Shown piece by piece: positions 8,827 through 17,777 of a stretch of DNA of 64,000 nt. The notes under the pieces were generated by a model. It did no database searches, was not told the DNA's origin, and worked only from the letters and a program-made list of their open reading frames with translations. Numbering within the stretch: the first letter of the stretch is position 1; each line of letters opens with the position of its first letter. Position numbers and translations under genes: made by a program. This DNA is from Mycobacterium europaeum (GTDB taxonomy: Bacteria; Actinomycetota; Actinomycetes; Mycobacteriales; Mycobacteriaceae), in the NCBI RefSeq assembly GCF_002102155.1, contig NZ_LQOU01000051.1, forward strand, positions 1 through 64,000, read 5' to 3'.

Positions 8827-8853
8827 TTCTTAAGGTCGACGATGAGGATTGAG

Positions 8854-9972
8854 ATGACCGGCCAAGCCCTGCGAGTCATGCTTCAGTCAGCCGATGACGT
8901 GACGCCCGATGTTTTGACGTCGCTTTTGCGCCGACACGACCCTGACGTGGCGGTAACCGGCGTCACGGTGGGGCACACCTGGCAGGGCACCACTTCGCAC
9001 TTGCACTTCGATGTGAACTATGCGGATCCAAATACCCGGCTTCCGCAGCGGCTCTTCGTCAAAACGCAATTGAGCACGGTACACGAACTGCCGGAGGCCT
9101 TCGACGAATCGCTGTCCGAAGGGGGTGGCGGGACCGTGCTGTACGACGACGAGACCAGGTTCTACCGTGACCTTCGTCCGGACCTGGACGTCGAGACCAT
9201 GACGACATACTTCGCCGAGCATCTGGACGGTCCATCGCAGTTTCTCATCATCGGCGAGGACATCACCTTGCGCGGCGCGCAGGTCCCCGACGCGGTAGCC
9301 GGGCTTTCCGTCGAGCAGGTCGACGCGCTGCTGGCAACGTTGAGCCGAGTGCATGCCCCGTTCTGGGGCAGCCCGCGGCTGGCCGACGGCGGCGACCTGT
9401 CCTGGCTGCAGCATCCCGTCACCGGCGGGTTCGCAGACTTCCTGCGCGACAACGGGTTTGCGATTATCCGCGCCCTCATCGAGGCCCCGTACAAGAAGGC
9501 GCTGCTCGATGCCGCAGGCACCGACATGGACGGAATGGAGGCGGCGTTCTGGAGACTCCAGGAGCGGGTGGCCCGCGATCCGATCACGCTGCTGCACGGC
9601 GACCCACATCCACGCAACACGTATGCGTTGCCCAACGGCCAAATGGGCGTCCTTGACTGGCAGCTGGTTCGGCGCGGCTCGTGGTCACACGACGTCGGCT
9701 ATGCGTTGATCGGCGCGCTGTCGCCGGAGCTTCGGCGGGCCCACGAGCGCGAGCTGCTGGACAATTACCGCGGCCGGCTGCTCGACGCCGGTGTCACCTC
9801 GGTACCCGACCGCGAAGCGATGTGGGCCGCGTTTCGCCAGAGCCCCGCCTGGGGCTTCTGCATGTGGGCGATCGCGCCCGACCAGATGTATTCGGTCGAG
9901 GTCGTCAACGCGGTGCTTAGCCGCTTCGCCGAGGCCTATTTGGACCTGGGCACCGGCAAGCTGTTGAGCTGA
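8854..9972 (+). CDS. APH/ecdysteroid-kinase-like phosphotransferase (copy 1)
   Basis: Protein-kinase-like small-molecule phosphotransferase, 372 residues. The catalytic loop is LLHGDPHPRNTY (HGDxxxxN) and the metal-binding motif is GVLDWQLVRRGSWSHDVGYA. These show an ATP-dependent kinase for a hydroxyl or amino group; the substrate is not known. I prefer the ATG at 8854 over 8842 because its first residues, MTGQALRVMLQSADD, align with the start of the paralogue at 46716 (MTSQHLPMMLRSADD). It is convergent with the SDR-to-EthD operon and has its own operator just upstream. Related genes often sit in lipid and steroid catabolic clusters of mycobacteria. Confidence 0.88.
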   Translation: MTGQALRVMLQSADDVTPDVLTSLLRRHDPDVAVTGVTVGHTWQGTTSHLHFDVNYADPNTRLPQRLFVKTQLSTVHELPEAFDESLSEGGGGTVLYDDETRFYRDLRPDLDVETMTTYFAEHLDGPSQFLIIGEDITLRGAQVPDAVAGLSVEQVDALLATLSRVHAPFWGSPRLADGGDLSWLQHPVTGGFADFLRDNGFAIIRALIEAPYKKALLDAAGTDMDGMEAAFWRLQERVARDPITLLHGDPHPRNTYALPNGQMGVLDWQLVRRGSWSHDVGYALIGALSPELRRAHERELLDNYRGRLLDAGVTSVPDREAMWAAFRQSPAWGFCMWAIAPDQMYSVEVVNAVLSRFAEAYLDLGTGKLLS

Positions 9973-10003
9973 TCCTGCGGCGCCAGACCAGCACTAGCCC
10001 GCC

Positions 10004-10825
10004 TCAGGTCATATTCATGCCGGCGTCGAGCATTAGCGTTGTGCCGGTGTAGTACCGGCCACTGTCCGACACCAGGAACAACACGGTTTCGGAGACGTCG
10101 GCCGGTTCGATCACCGTGACCGGCAGGGCATTGGCCATCGCCTTGGCTAGATGTTCGTGCTGGGCGATCACCTCGAACAGTGCCGGGTTCTCCATGATCA
10201 TGGAGGTGTTGACCCCGGTCGGCGCGATCGCCATGACGCGGATGTTCTTTGTTGCCAGGCGCTGGGCGTAGGCCCGCACCAGTCCGGTGACGCCGATCTT
10301 GGCCGCGGCGTAGGCATCCGCGCCGCCGCTGCCGTCGGTGAGGGCCTTCAGACCCGCCATCGAACTGGTGGCCACGATGGCGCCGCCACGGTCGGACTTC
10401 AGCATGTGGGCGCTGGCGATCTGAAGGGTATTCCAGACACCGGTGAGCAGCACGCCAATGCCGAGTTCCCACGCCGCCTCGGGATCGGGTTCGTCCACCC
10501 GGTTCAACAGGATCCCCGCATTGGCAACCACAGTATCGATGTAGCCGAATTCCGCTACGCCGTCGTCGAAGGCGGCCTGCAGCGCTTTGCGGTCGCGGAC
10601 GTCAGCCTGGCGGGCGATCATCCGCCGACCGGTTTTCTCCACCAGGTTGACAGTCTCGTCGAGGTCTTCCGGTGTGGCCATCGCATACAGCACGCCGTCG
10701 AGTTGGCGACAGATATCGACACCGACGATGTCAGCCCCCTCCTCGGCCAATCGCACCGCGTGGGATCGGCCCTGGCCCTTGCCTGCGCCGGTGATAAAGG
10801 CGACGCGACCGTCCATTCTGCCCAT
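10004..10825 (-). CDS. SDR oxidoreductase, mycofactocin-coupled type (copy 1)
   Basis: 273 residues. Cofactor motif TGAGKGQGRSHAV near the N-terminus, NAG in VVANAGILL, and catalytic Ser and YxxxK in ATSSMAGLK and DAYAAAKIG. The stretch DICRQLDGVLYAMATPEDLD, followed by ETVNLVEKTGRR, is the insertion typical of SDRs that hold NAD tightly and pass electrons to mycofactocin. They oxidise alcohols, often bulky ones. No mycofactocin biosynthesis genes lie in the window, so the redox partner would come from elsewhere. It is last in the minus-strand operon, 19 bp after the DUF35 gene. The equivalent gene in copy 2 is deleted to a stub at 47842-47906. Confidence 0.88.
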   Translation of the reverse strand: MGRMDGRVAFITGAGKGQGRSHAVRLAEEGADIVGVDICRQLDGVLYAMATPEDLDETVNLVEKTGRRMIARQADVRDRKALQAAFDDGVAEFGYIDTVVANAGILLNRVDEPDPEAAWELGIGVLLTGVWNTLQIASAHMLKSDRGGAIVATSSMAGLKALTDGSGGADAYAAAKIGVTGLVRAYAQRLATKNIRVMAIAPTGVNTSMIMENPALFEVIAQHEHLAKAMANALPVTVIEPADVSETVLFLVSDSGRYYTGTTLMLDAGMNMT

Positions 10826-10844
10826 GCGCTGCTCCCTATGCTGG

Positions 10845-11255
10845 CTACTTGATAACGAATTCGGGTATGCGGTAACCGGTTTCCCCGAGATCGGCGACGC
10901 GCAGCTCTACCGGCTCGCCGATCCGGACATCGGCCGGATCGGCATCGATGACGGCGTTGATCCGGAGGCCCGGCTGCTCGGCCAATTCGACGAGCCCAAC
11001 GACGTAAGGCGGCACACGGCCCGGGACAAGGGCCTGGCGGACGACGATATAGCTGAAGATCGTGCCGTCACCGCTGACCTCCTCGAAATGCACGGGACCA
11101 CCCGTGTACCGGCTGCGTTCCAATGGCGGATGTATCCACTTCCCTGTGTCGTTGCAGCGGCACAGGATCAACTTCCCGTTTCTCAGACCTTCCCAGAAAG
11201 GCGCCGAGTCAGGGTCGGGCACCGGAACAGGCGCCGCCAGCGCGGGATTCTTCAC
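10845..11255 (-). CDS. DUF35 OB-fold protein, thiolase partner (copy 1)
   Basis: 136 residues with the zinc-ribbon/OB-fold layout of DUF35 proteins. The OB part is visible in GTIFSYIVVRQALVPGR and PPYVVGLVELAEQPGLRINA. The zinc ribbon looks incomplete: it has CRC, but the second Cys pair is replaced by ERSRYTGGP. The GTG start (11255) overlaps the thiolase-like stop as GTGA, so the two are translated together. In cholesterol breakdown, DUF35 proteins form complexes with thiolase-like aldolases (Ltp2 with the DUF35 part of ChsH2), and the same role is inferred here. Confidence 0.85.
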   Translation of the reverse strand: MKNPALAAPVPVPDPDSAPFWEGLRNGKLILCRCNDTGKWIHPPLERSRYTGGPVHFEEVSGDGTIFSYIVVRQALVPGRVPPYVVGLVELAEQPGLRINAVIDADPADVRIGEPVELRVADLGETGYRIPEFVIK

Positions 11256-12388
11256 GGGTGCTCCTTGCTGTAGACGTTCGCCCCGCCGAAGGGCCCGCCG
11301 CCGGCGGTGACCAGCGCGAGTTGCGCATTGTCGACCTGGCGCACGCCCGCGGCGTGGCGCAGTTGCAGCGCCGCCTCGTAATGGTGGTTCAGCCCATGGA
11401 TATAGCCCTCGGACAGTAGGCCGCCGTGCGGGTTGACCACCACGTCGCCGCCGTAGGTCGCGCGCCCGGTGGAGAAGAACTTCCCGACTTCACCTTTCTC
11501 GCAGAAGCCGTAGCCCTCCATCGTCGCCATTACCGTGTAGCTGAAGCAGTCGTACACGCACGCGACGTCCATGTCCGATGGACTCAGTCCGGTCTTGTCC
11601 CAAATCTTCGGACCGGCTGTGCGTGCATACATTTCGGTGGGATCGTCCCATTCCGTCCAGCCTGCCCCGCTTTGAGAGTTCGACGATCCGACCAGCCACA
11701 CCGGTGGCTGCTTGGCGCTGCGCGCCACGTCCTCGCGAGTGATCAAGATCGCCACCGCACCGTCGACTTCGGACGTACAGTCCAGCACCCGGAACGGTTC
11801 GTTGATCCAGCGAGCGCCCAGATAGTCGTCCATGGTGAGTGGTTCGCGGCGCAGCGCGTGTTCGTTTGGGCCGGCGTGTTTGCGTTGCGTGATCACGATC
11901 TGGCCGAGGTCCTCGCACGTCGAGCCATACTCGTGCTGGTGTCGGCGGGCCCACATGGCGAACCACTGCGGCGGCACCATGAACCCCGAGACGGTGTCGA
12001 ATTGGTCGTCGTACCGCGCCTGCAGCGGCCCCTCGATGTGGCCGAAACGGTATCCCGAGCGGCCGTTGAGCGATCGATAGACGAGCACAGCTTGGCACAT
12101 GCCCGCCTCGATCACAGCTGCGGCGGTAGCGATCTGGTCGGCCACCAGGTTACCGCCGCCGTACATGGCGTTGGCCCAGGCTAATTCTTCGATCCCGAGA
12201 GCCCATCCGACGAAGATCGGCTGCTCGGAATCGTTGACCATGTAGGTACAGATCCCGTCGATGTCGGCCGGTGCCAGGCCGGCGTCGGCAATCGCCTCCC
12301 GGCATGCGGCCACGGCCATGCCCCGGGTGGTACGGCCGGACTTGCGGGTGTAGGTGGTGCGTCCGATCCCGGCGATGGCACAGGTCAT
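11252..12388 (-). CDS. thiolase-like protein, probable Ltp2-type aldolase (copy 1)
   Basis: 378 residues with thiolase/SCP2-thiolase fold marks: an N-terminal IAGIGRTTYTRKSGRTT, the middle SEVDGAVAILITRED, and the C-terminal NPHGGLLSEGYIHGLNHHYE. The nucleophilic Cys of true thiolases, expected after ELAWANAM, is absent; the sequence reads YGGGNLVADQIA. Such Cys-less members with a DUF35 partner include Ltp2, which cleaves a beta-hydroxyacyl-CoA by a retro-aldol reaction. The next gene on the same strand is the DUF35 partner, and an acyl-CoA dehydrogenase gene lies 13 bp upstream, so a dehydrogenation-then-cleavage order fits. The copy at 48317 is nearly identical. Confidence 0.85.
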   Translation of the reverse strand: MTCAIAGIGRTTYTRKSGRTTRGMAVAACREAIADAGLAPADIDGICTYMVNDSEQPIFVGWALGIEELAWANAMYGGGNLVADQIATAAAVIEAGMCQAVLVYRSLNGRSGYRFGHIEGPLQARYDDQFDTVSGFMVPPQWFAMWARRHQHEYGSTCEDLGQIVITQRKHAGPNEHALRREPLTMDDYLGARWINEPFRVLDCTSEVDGAVAILITREDVARSAKQPPVWLVGSSNSQSGAGWTEWDDPTEMYARTAGPKIWDKTGLSPSDMDVACVYDCFSYTVMATMEGYGFCEKGEVGKFFSTGRATYGGDVVVNPHGGLLSEGYIHGLNHHYEAALQLRHAAGVRQVDNAQLALVTAGGGPFGGANVYSKEHP

Positions 12389-12401
12389 CAGATCCTCCGA
12401 T

Positions 12402-14545
12402 CTACTTCGGTTCGCGCGGCAGACCGAGAATGCGTTCGGCGATCAGGTTGCGCAGGATCTCCGATGTTCCGCCCGCGATCGTCAGGCACCGGCTAAACAA
12501 ATAGTCGTGCGGGATGTTGCCCTCAGCGCCGGTGAGAACGGCCCGGACGGCGATGCGAAGCGCCAGTTCCGCAACGCGTTGGGCATGTTCGGCACCGAAA
12601 AGCTTGGCGATGTTGCCCTCTATCCCGGGGCCGGTATCGAAGACGGCCCGTGCAGCCTGCCGAAGGTTAAGGGCCGCGACCGAATACGCCTCGATGAGCA
12701 GTGCTCCGACCTCTCGCGCCAGGCCCTGGTCGCCGGCGCGGTGACGCGCCAACAGATCGACCAACGCATCGGCCCGATGGTCACCGAACCACCGCCGATG
12801 GACACCCGTTCGTTGCCGAACGTTGCCATCGCCACACTCCAACCGGCGTTGACGGCGCCGACCACGTCACGGTCGGGCACGAAGACGTCGTCGAAGAACA
12901 CTTCGTTGAACAACGTCTCGCCGGTGGCCTCCTTGAGTGGGCGGATCCGGATGCCCGGTGCGGCGAGGTCGATGATCATGGCCGTGATGCCTTGATGCTT
13001 GGGCACGTTCGGATCGGTGCGTACGGTGGCCAGCCCGCGCTGGCAGTTCATCGCGTCACTGGTCCACACCTTCTGGCCAGTCACCCGCCAGCCGTTGTCG
13101 ACCCGCGCGGCCTTCGTCGCGACTGCGGCGGCATCCGAACCGGCACCGGGCTCGCTGAACAACTGGCACCACCGCAGCTCGCCTTCCAGGCTCGGCCAGA
13201 TCAGGCGCTCGACCTGCTCAGCGCTGCCGTGCTGCAGCAGCGTGGGCACCACCCATCCGCCGAGTCCCAGGTCCGTCTTGTCGAGGCCGCCGAGCACCTC
13301 CTCGATCACCAGTTGCTCCGCGGAATCGGCGGCCCGTCCATACGGCTGGGGCCAGTGCGGGACCAGGTAACCGCTGCGGGCCCACAGCTTGGGCTTTTCG
13401 GCGGCGTCGGTTCGCCTAAGCTCGTCACGGAATTCCTCTGCGGCCCGCCGGTACTGCTCGGCCTCAGGTGGCAGGTCCACGGTGTGACGCCGCCGCAGCC
13501 CTCGGCTCTGCAGTTCGATAACTTTGTCGCGCAACGCCTCCGGCCCACCGACAAAGGTCACCAACACCGTCGCCCGCCGGACGTAGAGGTGCGCGTCGTG
13601 CTCCCACGTGTAGCCGATGCCGCCGTGCACCTGTATGTTCTGCAGCGCCACCCGCTGGTAGGCGGGCAGCACGTGACCGGCCGCCATTGTGGCGGCCAGC
13701 TCGGCTTCCGGCCCGCACGCCCGGGCGGCATCCCATGTGACTGCCACCGCCAACTCCGTGTCGACCAGCATGTTCGCACAGTGATGCTTGACGGCCTGGA
13801 ACGAGCCGATCGGCCGGCCGAACTGCTCGCGCGCGGCCGCATAGGTCGTCGCCATCTCGGTGCACGCCGCCAGGCCGCCGACGGCCTCTGCGGCGGCGAG
13901 CAGGCGCACCATCCGGGTCGCCGCCCCGGCGGCGCCCGGGAACACATCGGCGATGGGCGCCGACGACAACCTCAGGATGGTAACCGGCCGCATCAACAGA
14001 TCCACGGAGTCGGTGCGGCGAGCAGTGACGAATTCTCCGGCCTCGACCAGTATCAGGTCGTCTCCCACCGGGACGAGGAAGACATCGGCGTCGGGTTCGG
14101 CCAGGGCGGCGACGGCGTCGGCCGAGATCGCAGAATCCGTTCGGACCGCGTCGCTGCTCGTGCCGATGCCTGCCACCAGCTCACCGGACACCAGGCGCGG
14201 TAGCCACCGCTCGCGCTGCTCTTCGGTGCCGGCCTCGGCGATCACCGACGACACGATCACCGTCGGCAGGCACGGTCCGCCGATCGCCGCGCGGCCAAGT
14301 TGCTCCAGGACAATGGTCAGCTCGGGCAGCCCATAGCCCTGGCCGCCGAATCGCTCCTCGATGTGCAGGCCCAGCCAGCCGGTGGAAACGATCTCTTTCC
14401 ACAACCCGTCATCGAGCCACCAACGGCCGCCAGCCGGGGCGTCGAGCAGGATGCGGCGGGCGCACTCCGTCCCCGCGCGCCCGGCCACCATCGCCTTCGC
14501 CACGTCGGCCAGCGCGCGGTGATCTTCGGTTATCGCCAAAGGCAT
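12402..14545 (-). pseudogene. two-domain acyl-CoA dehydrogenase, frameshifted (copy 1)
   Basis: The first frame (14545 down to about 12780) holds an N-terminal acyl-CoA dehydrogenase domain and most of a second one; it contains LWCQLFSEPGAGSDA-type FAD-contact sequence (RWCQLFSEPGAGSDAAA) and ends correctly at ERVSIGGGSVTI. There it shifts; the true continuation, ADALVDLLARHRAG to SRCLTIAGGTSEILRNLIAE, is in another frame ending at 12402. The intact paralogue at 49473-51674 reads straight through this point (SVTMVAEDLLALLARHRAG), and a missing base near 12779 explains the difference. Fused enzymes of this kind combine the two halves of the steroid-type heterotetramer, as in FadE34. The last residues from the shifted frame would be lost, so function is doubtful. 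Confidence 0.85.
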
Positions 14546-14575
14546 TGGCAGCGCTCGATTCTCGTCACTCGGTCG

Positions 14576-15184
14576 TCACCAGGTGTTGCCGTACCGCTCT
14601 CGGAACGTCACCGAGGCCGCGGGCCGGCGACGCGGTGGTGACAGCTTTTTCGCAAGCGCGCCGAGGTAGACAGCCGCCATCGGCAGCAGGGTGCCCGGCA
14701 GTCCCAGCAGTTCGCGGACGCGGTCGACGCCGAACGTCGTCAGTCCGGTGGTCAAGCAGGAACCGTAGCCCAGGTCCGCCGCGGCCAGCAGCAGGTTCTG
14801 CACGGCCGGGTAGATCGACGACGGCGCGTAGATCGCGGCAACGCGTTCGGTGTCCACGCAGACGGCGACGACGACCGGGGCCGCTGCGAATCCTCCCCGG
14901 TTGAAGCCGTATTCGAGGTCGGCGATCAGCGCCTTATCGTCGCGGCTGCTCCGGATAAAGTCGCCCCCGCCGGCGTTCCACGTCTCGGTCCACCACTCGG
15001 CGGGCAGCGACCGCGTCTTCTGGTCGCGGACCACCACGAATGCCCAGGGCTGCGTGTTCTCGGCGCTGGGGGCGTGCACCGCGGCCTGCAGGATCTGCTC
15101 GATATCGGAGTCGGGCACATCGGCGTTGGGGTTGAATCGCCGGCAGGCGCGCTGGGCGTGCATGATGGCCAACAGGTCACCCAC
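14576..15184 (-). CDS. nitroreductase-family flavoprotein (copy 1)
   Basis: 202 residues. The FMN-binding N-terminus is clear: MHAQRACRRFNPNADVPDSD, then AAVHAPSAENTQPWAFVVVR. The later YGSCLTTGLTTF and PRRRPAASVTFRER segments also fit the family. These NAD(P)H/FMN enzymes reduce nitro groups, quinones or activated C=C bonds. The GTG start overlaps the stop of the EthD-like gene by one base (TAGTG), and the same overlap occurs in copy 2. In this cluster a role as an ene-type or quinone reductase on an oxidised intermediate is possible but not shown. Confidence 0.85.
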   Translation of the reverse strand: MGDLLAIMHAQRACRRFNPNADVPDSDIEQILQAAVHAPSAENTQPWAFVVVRDQKTRSLPAEWWTETWNAGGGDFIRSSRDDKALIADLEYGFNRGGFAAAPVVVAVCVDTERVAAIYAPSSIYPAVQNLLLAAADLGYGSCLTTGLTTFGVDRVRELLGLPGTLLPMAAVYLGALAKKLSPPRRRPAASVTFRERYGNTW

Positions 15185-15549
15185 TATTGATCAGCAACCC
15201 GACGTTCGCCCCGAGGTTTCCAGCCCGTGAGCGAGATGGTGGTGAGGTCCAGCGTCTCGTGCAGCGACAGCTTGCCTGCCATGACGCGTTTCAGGAACTC
15301 TGACATTACGGTGTCAGGGTCGCGGTCCAGTTCGTAGATCACCAGGTAGCGGTGGGTCGGCGGCGGCAACTGCGCCGGGAGGTCCTCGTCCTCGGGGACG
15401 GTGACCTCGGAGAGGTCGTAGCGCTGCGCGGCCACCACGCCGGGCACGTCGAGAACCTCGGGCACATGCTGGGTGTCGTACCAGGTGTTGAAGGCCTCGT
15501 CTTGGCCCTGCACAGGGTTGGTGAGCACAAGAAAAAGGTTCTCGGCCAC
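15184..15549 (-). CDS. EthD-like ferredoxin-fold protein (copy 1)
   Basis: 121 residues of a dimeric alpha/beta barrel type. The recognisable part is FNTWYDTQHVPEVLDVPGVV followed by AAQRYDLSEV; the WYDxxHxPE motif is shared with EthD-type and similar small proteins found in catabolic operons. Their role is often unclear, though some are isomerases or lyases. It starts with GTG at 15549 and is first in the minus-strand operon, about 50 bp downstream of a perfect operator palindrome. Confidence 0.8.
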   Translation of the reverse strand: MAENLFLVLTNPVQGQDEAFNTWYDTQHVPEVLDVPGVVAAQRYDLSEVTVPEDEDLPAQLPPPTHRYLVIYELDRDPDTVMSEFLKRVMAGKLSLHETLDLTTISLTGWKPRGERRVADQ

Positions 15550-15598
15550 GGGTCACGCCTTTCTGAGTGGGCTGGTCCAGCGCGTCGAGGTCACATTA

Positions 15599-15614
15599 TG
15601 ACAGTCGACTGTCA
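15599..15614. promoter_or_regulatory. palindromic operator TGACAGT-CG-ACTGTCA (site 2)
   Basis: Perfect 16-bp palindrome 49 bp upstream of the GTG of the EthD-like gene, the first gene of the cassette-1 operon. Copy 2 has the same sequence at the same distance (52735-52750). Confidence 0.75.
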
Positions 15615-15649
15615 CAGTCAACGCACCGTCAATCCGGACCGCGCAAGGT

Positions 15650-15884
15650 AGATTTGAAGGCCGCAGGGGTGAGTCGCGTGTCCGCCAGGATCGGATCGGG
15701 GCCGGATTCAACCGGCGCGGCGTCGGAAACGATCCAGGCTGTGTAGACGTACGTGGCTAAGACAAAACAGATAACCCCGATGCTCGAGCAAAACAGCACT
15801 GGCCGAATGGTTTTGACCCTCGTAGGCTGTACTAACGGTCGGCTCGACGTTGCCGATAACGCGGGGACACTCCAGATCTGTCAC
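15650..15884 (-). pseudogene. 5' remnant of a spirocyclase AveC-like membrane protein gene
   Basis: From a GTG at 15884 the frame reads TDLECPRVIGNVEPTVS, like TDLRSPRELGEAAPTAL at the start of the gene at 62146-63195. After one frameshift it reads VKTIRPVLFCSSIGVICFVL, then ATYVYTAWIVSDAAPVESGP and DPILADTRL, which follows IKTLRPVLFWSSVGAICVVV and the rest of the other copy residue by residue. The similarity ends near 15650, so about four fifths of the gene is gone. The operator at 15925 keeps the same 40-bp distance from this start as the one in front of the longer copy. Confidence 0.85.
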
Positions 15885-15924
15885 TGCTCACGCCTCGTTT
15901 GGCGCATTGACGACCGCCCAATGA

Positions 15925-15940
15925 TGACAGTCGAATGTCA
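15925..15940. promoter_or_regulatory. operator-like palindrome TGACAGT-CG-AATGTCA (site 3)
   Basis: One mismatch from the perfect palindrome. It lies 41 bp upstream of the AveC-like remnant, and 185 bp upstream of the SDR gene at 16125, which might still use it. Confidence 0.65.
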
Positions 15941-16124
15941 CAGACAGCTCGACTGGACCTTCCGCTCAGGCCGTCACTTGCCAGCTAATCGTGAATTATA
16001 CAACTAGTTTGATGATTCTAAATGCTTGGCGTAGCATCCCATTCGTGGGACGGCTGACCCCATTTGATCTTACGCGCCTGGGCGCCGTGCCCCCCATCAT
16101 CAATAATCGGCGAGAGGAACGGGT

Positions 16125-16952
16125 ATGGCGGTACTTGATGGTCGGGTCGTATTCATTACCGGTGCCGCACGCGGCCAGGGCCGTTCGCACGCGGTGATGT
16201 GCGCAGAGGCGGGCGCGAACATCGTCGGTGTCGACATCTGTAAAGACCTCGACGTGGTGCCCTACAGGCTGGGAACGGCCAACGAATTGGAGGAGACCGC
16301 ACGCTTGGTCGAGAAGACCGGGCGGGAGATGTTGTTCCGTACCGCCGACGTCCGCGACAAGGCCGCTCTGCAAGAGGCGTTCGACGCGGGTGTGCAGCAC
16401 TTCGGCCACATCGACACCGTAATCGCGAACGCCGGAGTGATCCTGACCAACCCCGACGAAAGCGACGCCTCCGAAGCGCTTCGTGTCGGCATCGACATCA
16501 TGCTGATCGGCGTCTGGAACGCGTTCCAGGTCGCGATCCCCCACCTCAAAGAACGCGGCCAAGGCGGCAACCTCGTAGCCACCAGCTCGATGGCTGCCCT
16601 GCTGGATCTCACCGACGGCCGCGGCGGCTCTGACGCCTATCTGATGTCCAAGCTAGCGATCACCGGCCTCGTCCGCGCATACGCGAATATGCTTGCACCG
16701 GCGCGTATCCGGGTCAACGCGGTCGCTCCGACGAACTGCGCGACGCCCATGATCACCGAGAACCCAGCCCTGTTCAAGGTCATCGAGGACAACCCTCACC
16801 TGGTCAGCGCAATGCAGACGGCGCTGCCGGACCTTCCCATGATCGAGCCCAAGGACGTCAGCAACGCGATCCTGTTCTTGATCTCCGACGCTGGGCGGTC
16901 GTTCACCGGAAGCCTGCTCAAGGTGGACGCAGGTATGGACGTGCGGCGCTAG
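16125..16952 (+). CDS. SDR oxidoreductase, mycofactocin-coupled type
   Basis: 275 residues. TGAARGQGRSHAV is the cofactor loop, IANAGVIL the NAG motif, and SSMAALLD with DAYLMSKLA gives Ser and the YxxxK pair. The segment DICKDLDVVPYRLGTANELE, then ETARLVEKTGRE, is the insertion seen in mycofactocin-linked SDRs. It is close in sequence to the copy-1 SDR at 10004. GAGAGGAAC precedes the ATG. The next SDR gene starts 27 bp downstream, so they form an operon. Substrate unknown; an alcohol is expected. Confidence 0.87.
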   Translation: MAVLDGRVVFITGAARGQGRSHAVMCAEAGANIVGVDICKDLDVVPYRLGTANELEETARLVEKTGREMLFRTADVRDKAALQEAFDAGVQHFGHIDTVIANAGVILTNPDESDASEALRVGIDIMLIGVWNAFQVAIPHLKERGQGGNLVATSSMAALLDLTDGRGGSDAYLMSKLAITGLVRAYANMLAPARIRVNAVAPTNCATPMITENPALFKVIEDNPHLVSAMQTALPDLPMIEPKDVSNAILFLISDAGRSFTGSLLKVDAGMDVRR

Positions 16953-16979
16953 CTTATCCCGGTTTATCGAGGAGCAGAC

Positions 16980-17777
16980 GTGGACTACCGCATCACCGGC
17001 AAAACCGCGCTGGTCGTCGGCGGAAGCAAGGGCATCGGCTTTGAGGTCGCGAAAATTCTTGCTGCCGAGAGCTGTCGAGTAGCGGTACTCGCCCGCACCG
17101 AATCCGACATCGACGCTGCGGTCGATGTGATCCGCGCGCAGGGCGGCGCCGCAATGGGCCTCGTGGCCGACGTCAGTCACCAGGACGAGATGGACGATGC
17201 GGTCCGCCAGGTTCGATCACAGTGGGGGCCACCGCTGATCGTCGTGGGTCAGGCCAAGTACCAGCGGCCCGGCGATTTCGGCGACATCACCGACGTGAAC
17301 TGTTACCGCGAGTCATTTGAACTGCACACGATGAGCCAGATCTTCCTTCTCCGGGCCGTGCTACCTGGTATGCGCGACGCTGGATGGGGGCGGTTCGTCC
17401 ACGTCGGTTCGGCTACCGCGAAGGAGCCGGCCGGCAACATCCATCACGCGGTCGCCAACACCAGTCGCCCATCGACGATCGGGCTGCTCAAGACAGTGTC
17501 CGACGAATATGCCCGCTACGGCATTACGGTGAATACCGTTGCGCCGGGCTGGATCGAAACCGACAACGCGATCGCCTACATCGATAAGAATCTGGGGGCC
17601 GGCACCGATGAGCAACGACGCGAGTACATGCTGACCCAGGCCCGAGTGCCAGCGGCGCGGATGGGCAAGCCGCATGAGATCGCCTCGCTTATCGCCTATC
17701 TCTGTTCCGAGCCTGCAGGCTATATCACCGGCAGCTGGATCGAAGTCGATGGCGGCCTGCACCGGTCAGCGTTCTAA
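16980..17777 (+). CDS. SDR-fold protein lacking the usual YxxxK
   Basis: 265 residues starting at GTG with GAGGAG just upstream. It has a clear Rossmann N-terminus (VVGGSKGIGFEVAKILA) and an SDR C-terminus (GYITGSWIEVDGGL). Where classical enzymes have Tyr-x-x-x-Lys, this one reads AVANTSRPSTIGLL (residues about 157-170), so Tyr is Ala and Lys is Arg by alignment on the following GITVNTVAPG. The ANTSR pattern occurs in some SDR subgroups that use another acid-base arrangement or catalyse other reactions. It follows the mycofactocin-type SDR in the same operon. Confidence 0.85.
   Translation: MDYRITGKTALVVGGSKGIGFEVAKILAAESCRVAVLARTESDIDAAVDVIRAQGGAAMGLVADVSHQDEMDDAVRQVRSQWGPPLIVVGQAKYQRPGDFGDITDVNCYRESFELHTMSQIFLLRAVLPGMRDAGWGRFVHVGSATAKEPAGNIHHAVANTSRPSTIGLLKTVSDEYARYGITVNTVAPGWIETDNAIAYIDKNLGAGTDEQRREYMLTQARVPAARMGKPHEIASLIAYLCSEPAGYITGSWIEVDGGLHRSAF

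Larger units (their letters stand above)
8811..15614. repeat. catabolic cassette, copy 1 of a segmental duplication
   Basis: Operator, APH-like gene on plus, then on minus (in reading order from the right) EthD-like, nitroreductase, two-domain acyl-CoA dehydrogenase, thiolase-like, DUF35 and SDR genes, then a second operator at the right edge. The same genes in the same order and orientation, with the same overlapping junctions, occur at 46671-52750. In this copy the SDR is whole and the acyl-CoA dehydrogenase is frameshifted. Confidence 0.85.

Noticed and set aside
12701..14203. A 500-codon open frame on the plus strand across the acyl-CoA dehydrogenase
   Set aside because: Antisense shadow; the minus strand carries the dehydrogenase motifs and a paralogue confirms them.
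15753..16007. An 84-codon plus-strand frame as a small gene
   Set aside because: It lies antisense to the AveC-like remnant, runs across an operator and shows no family features.
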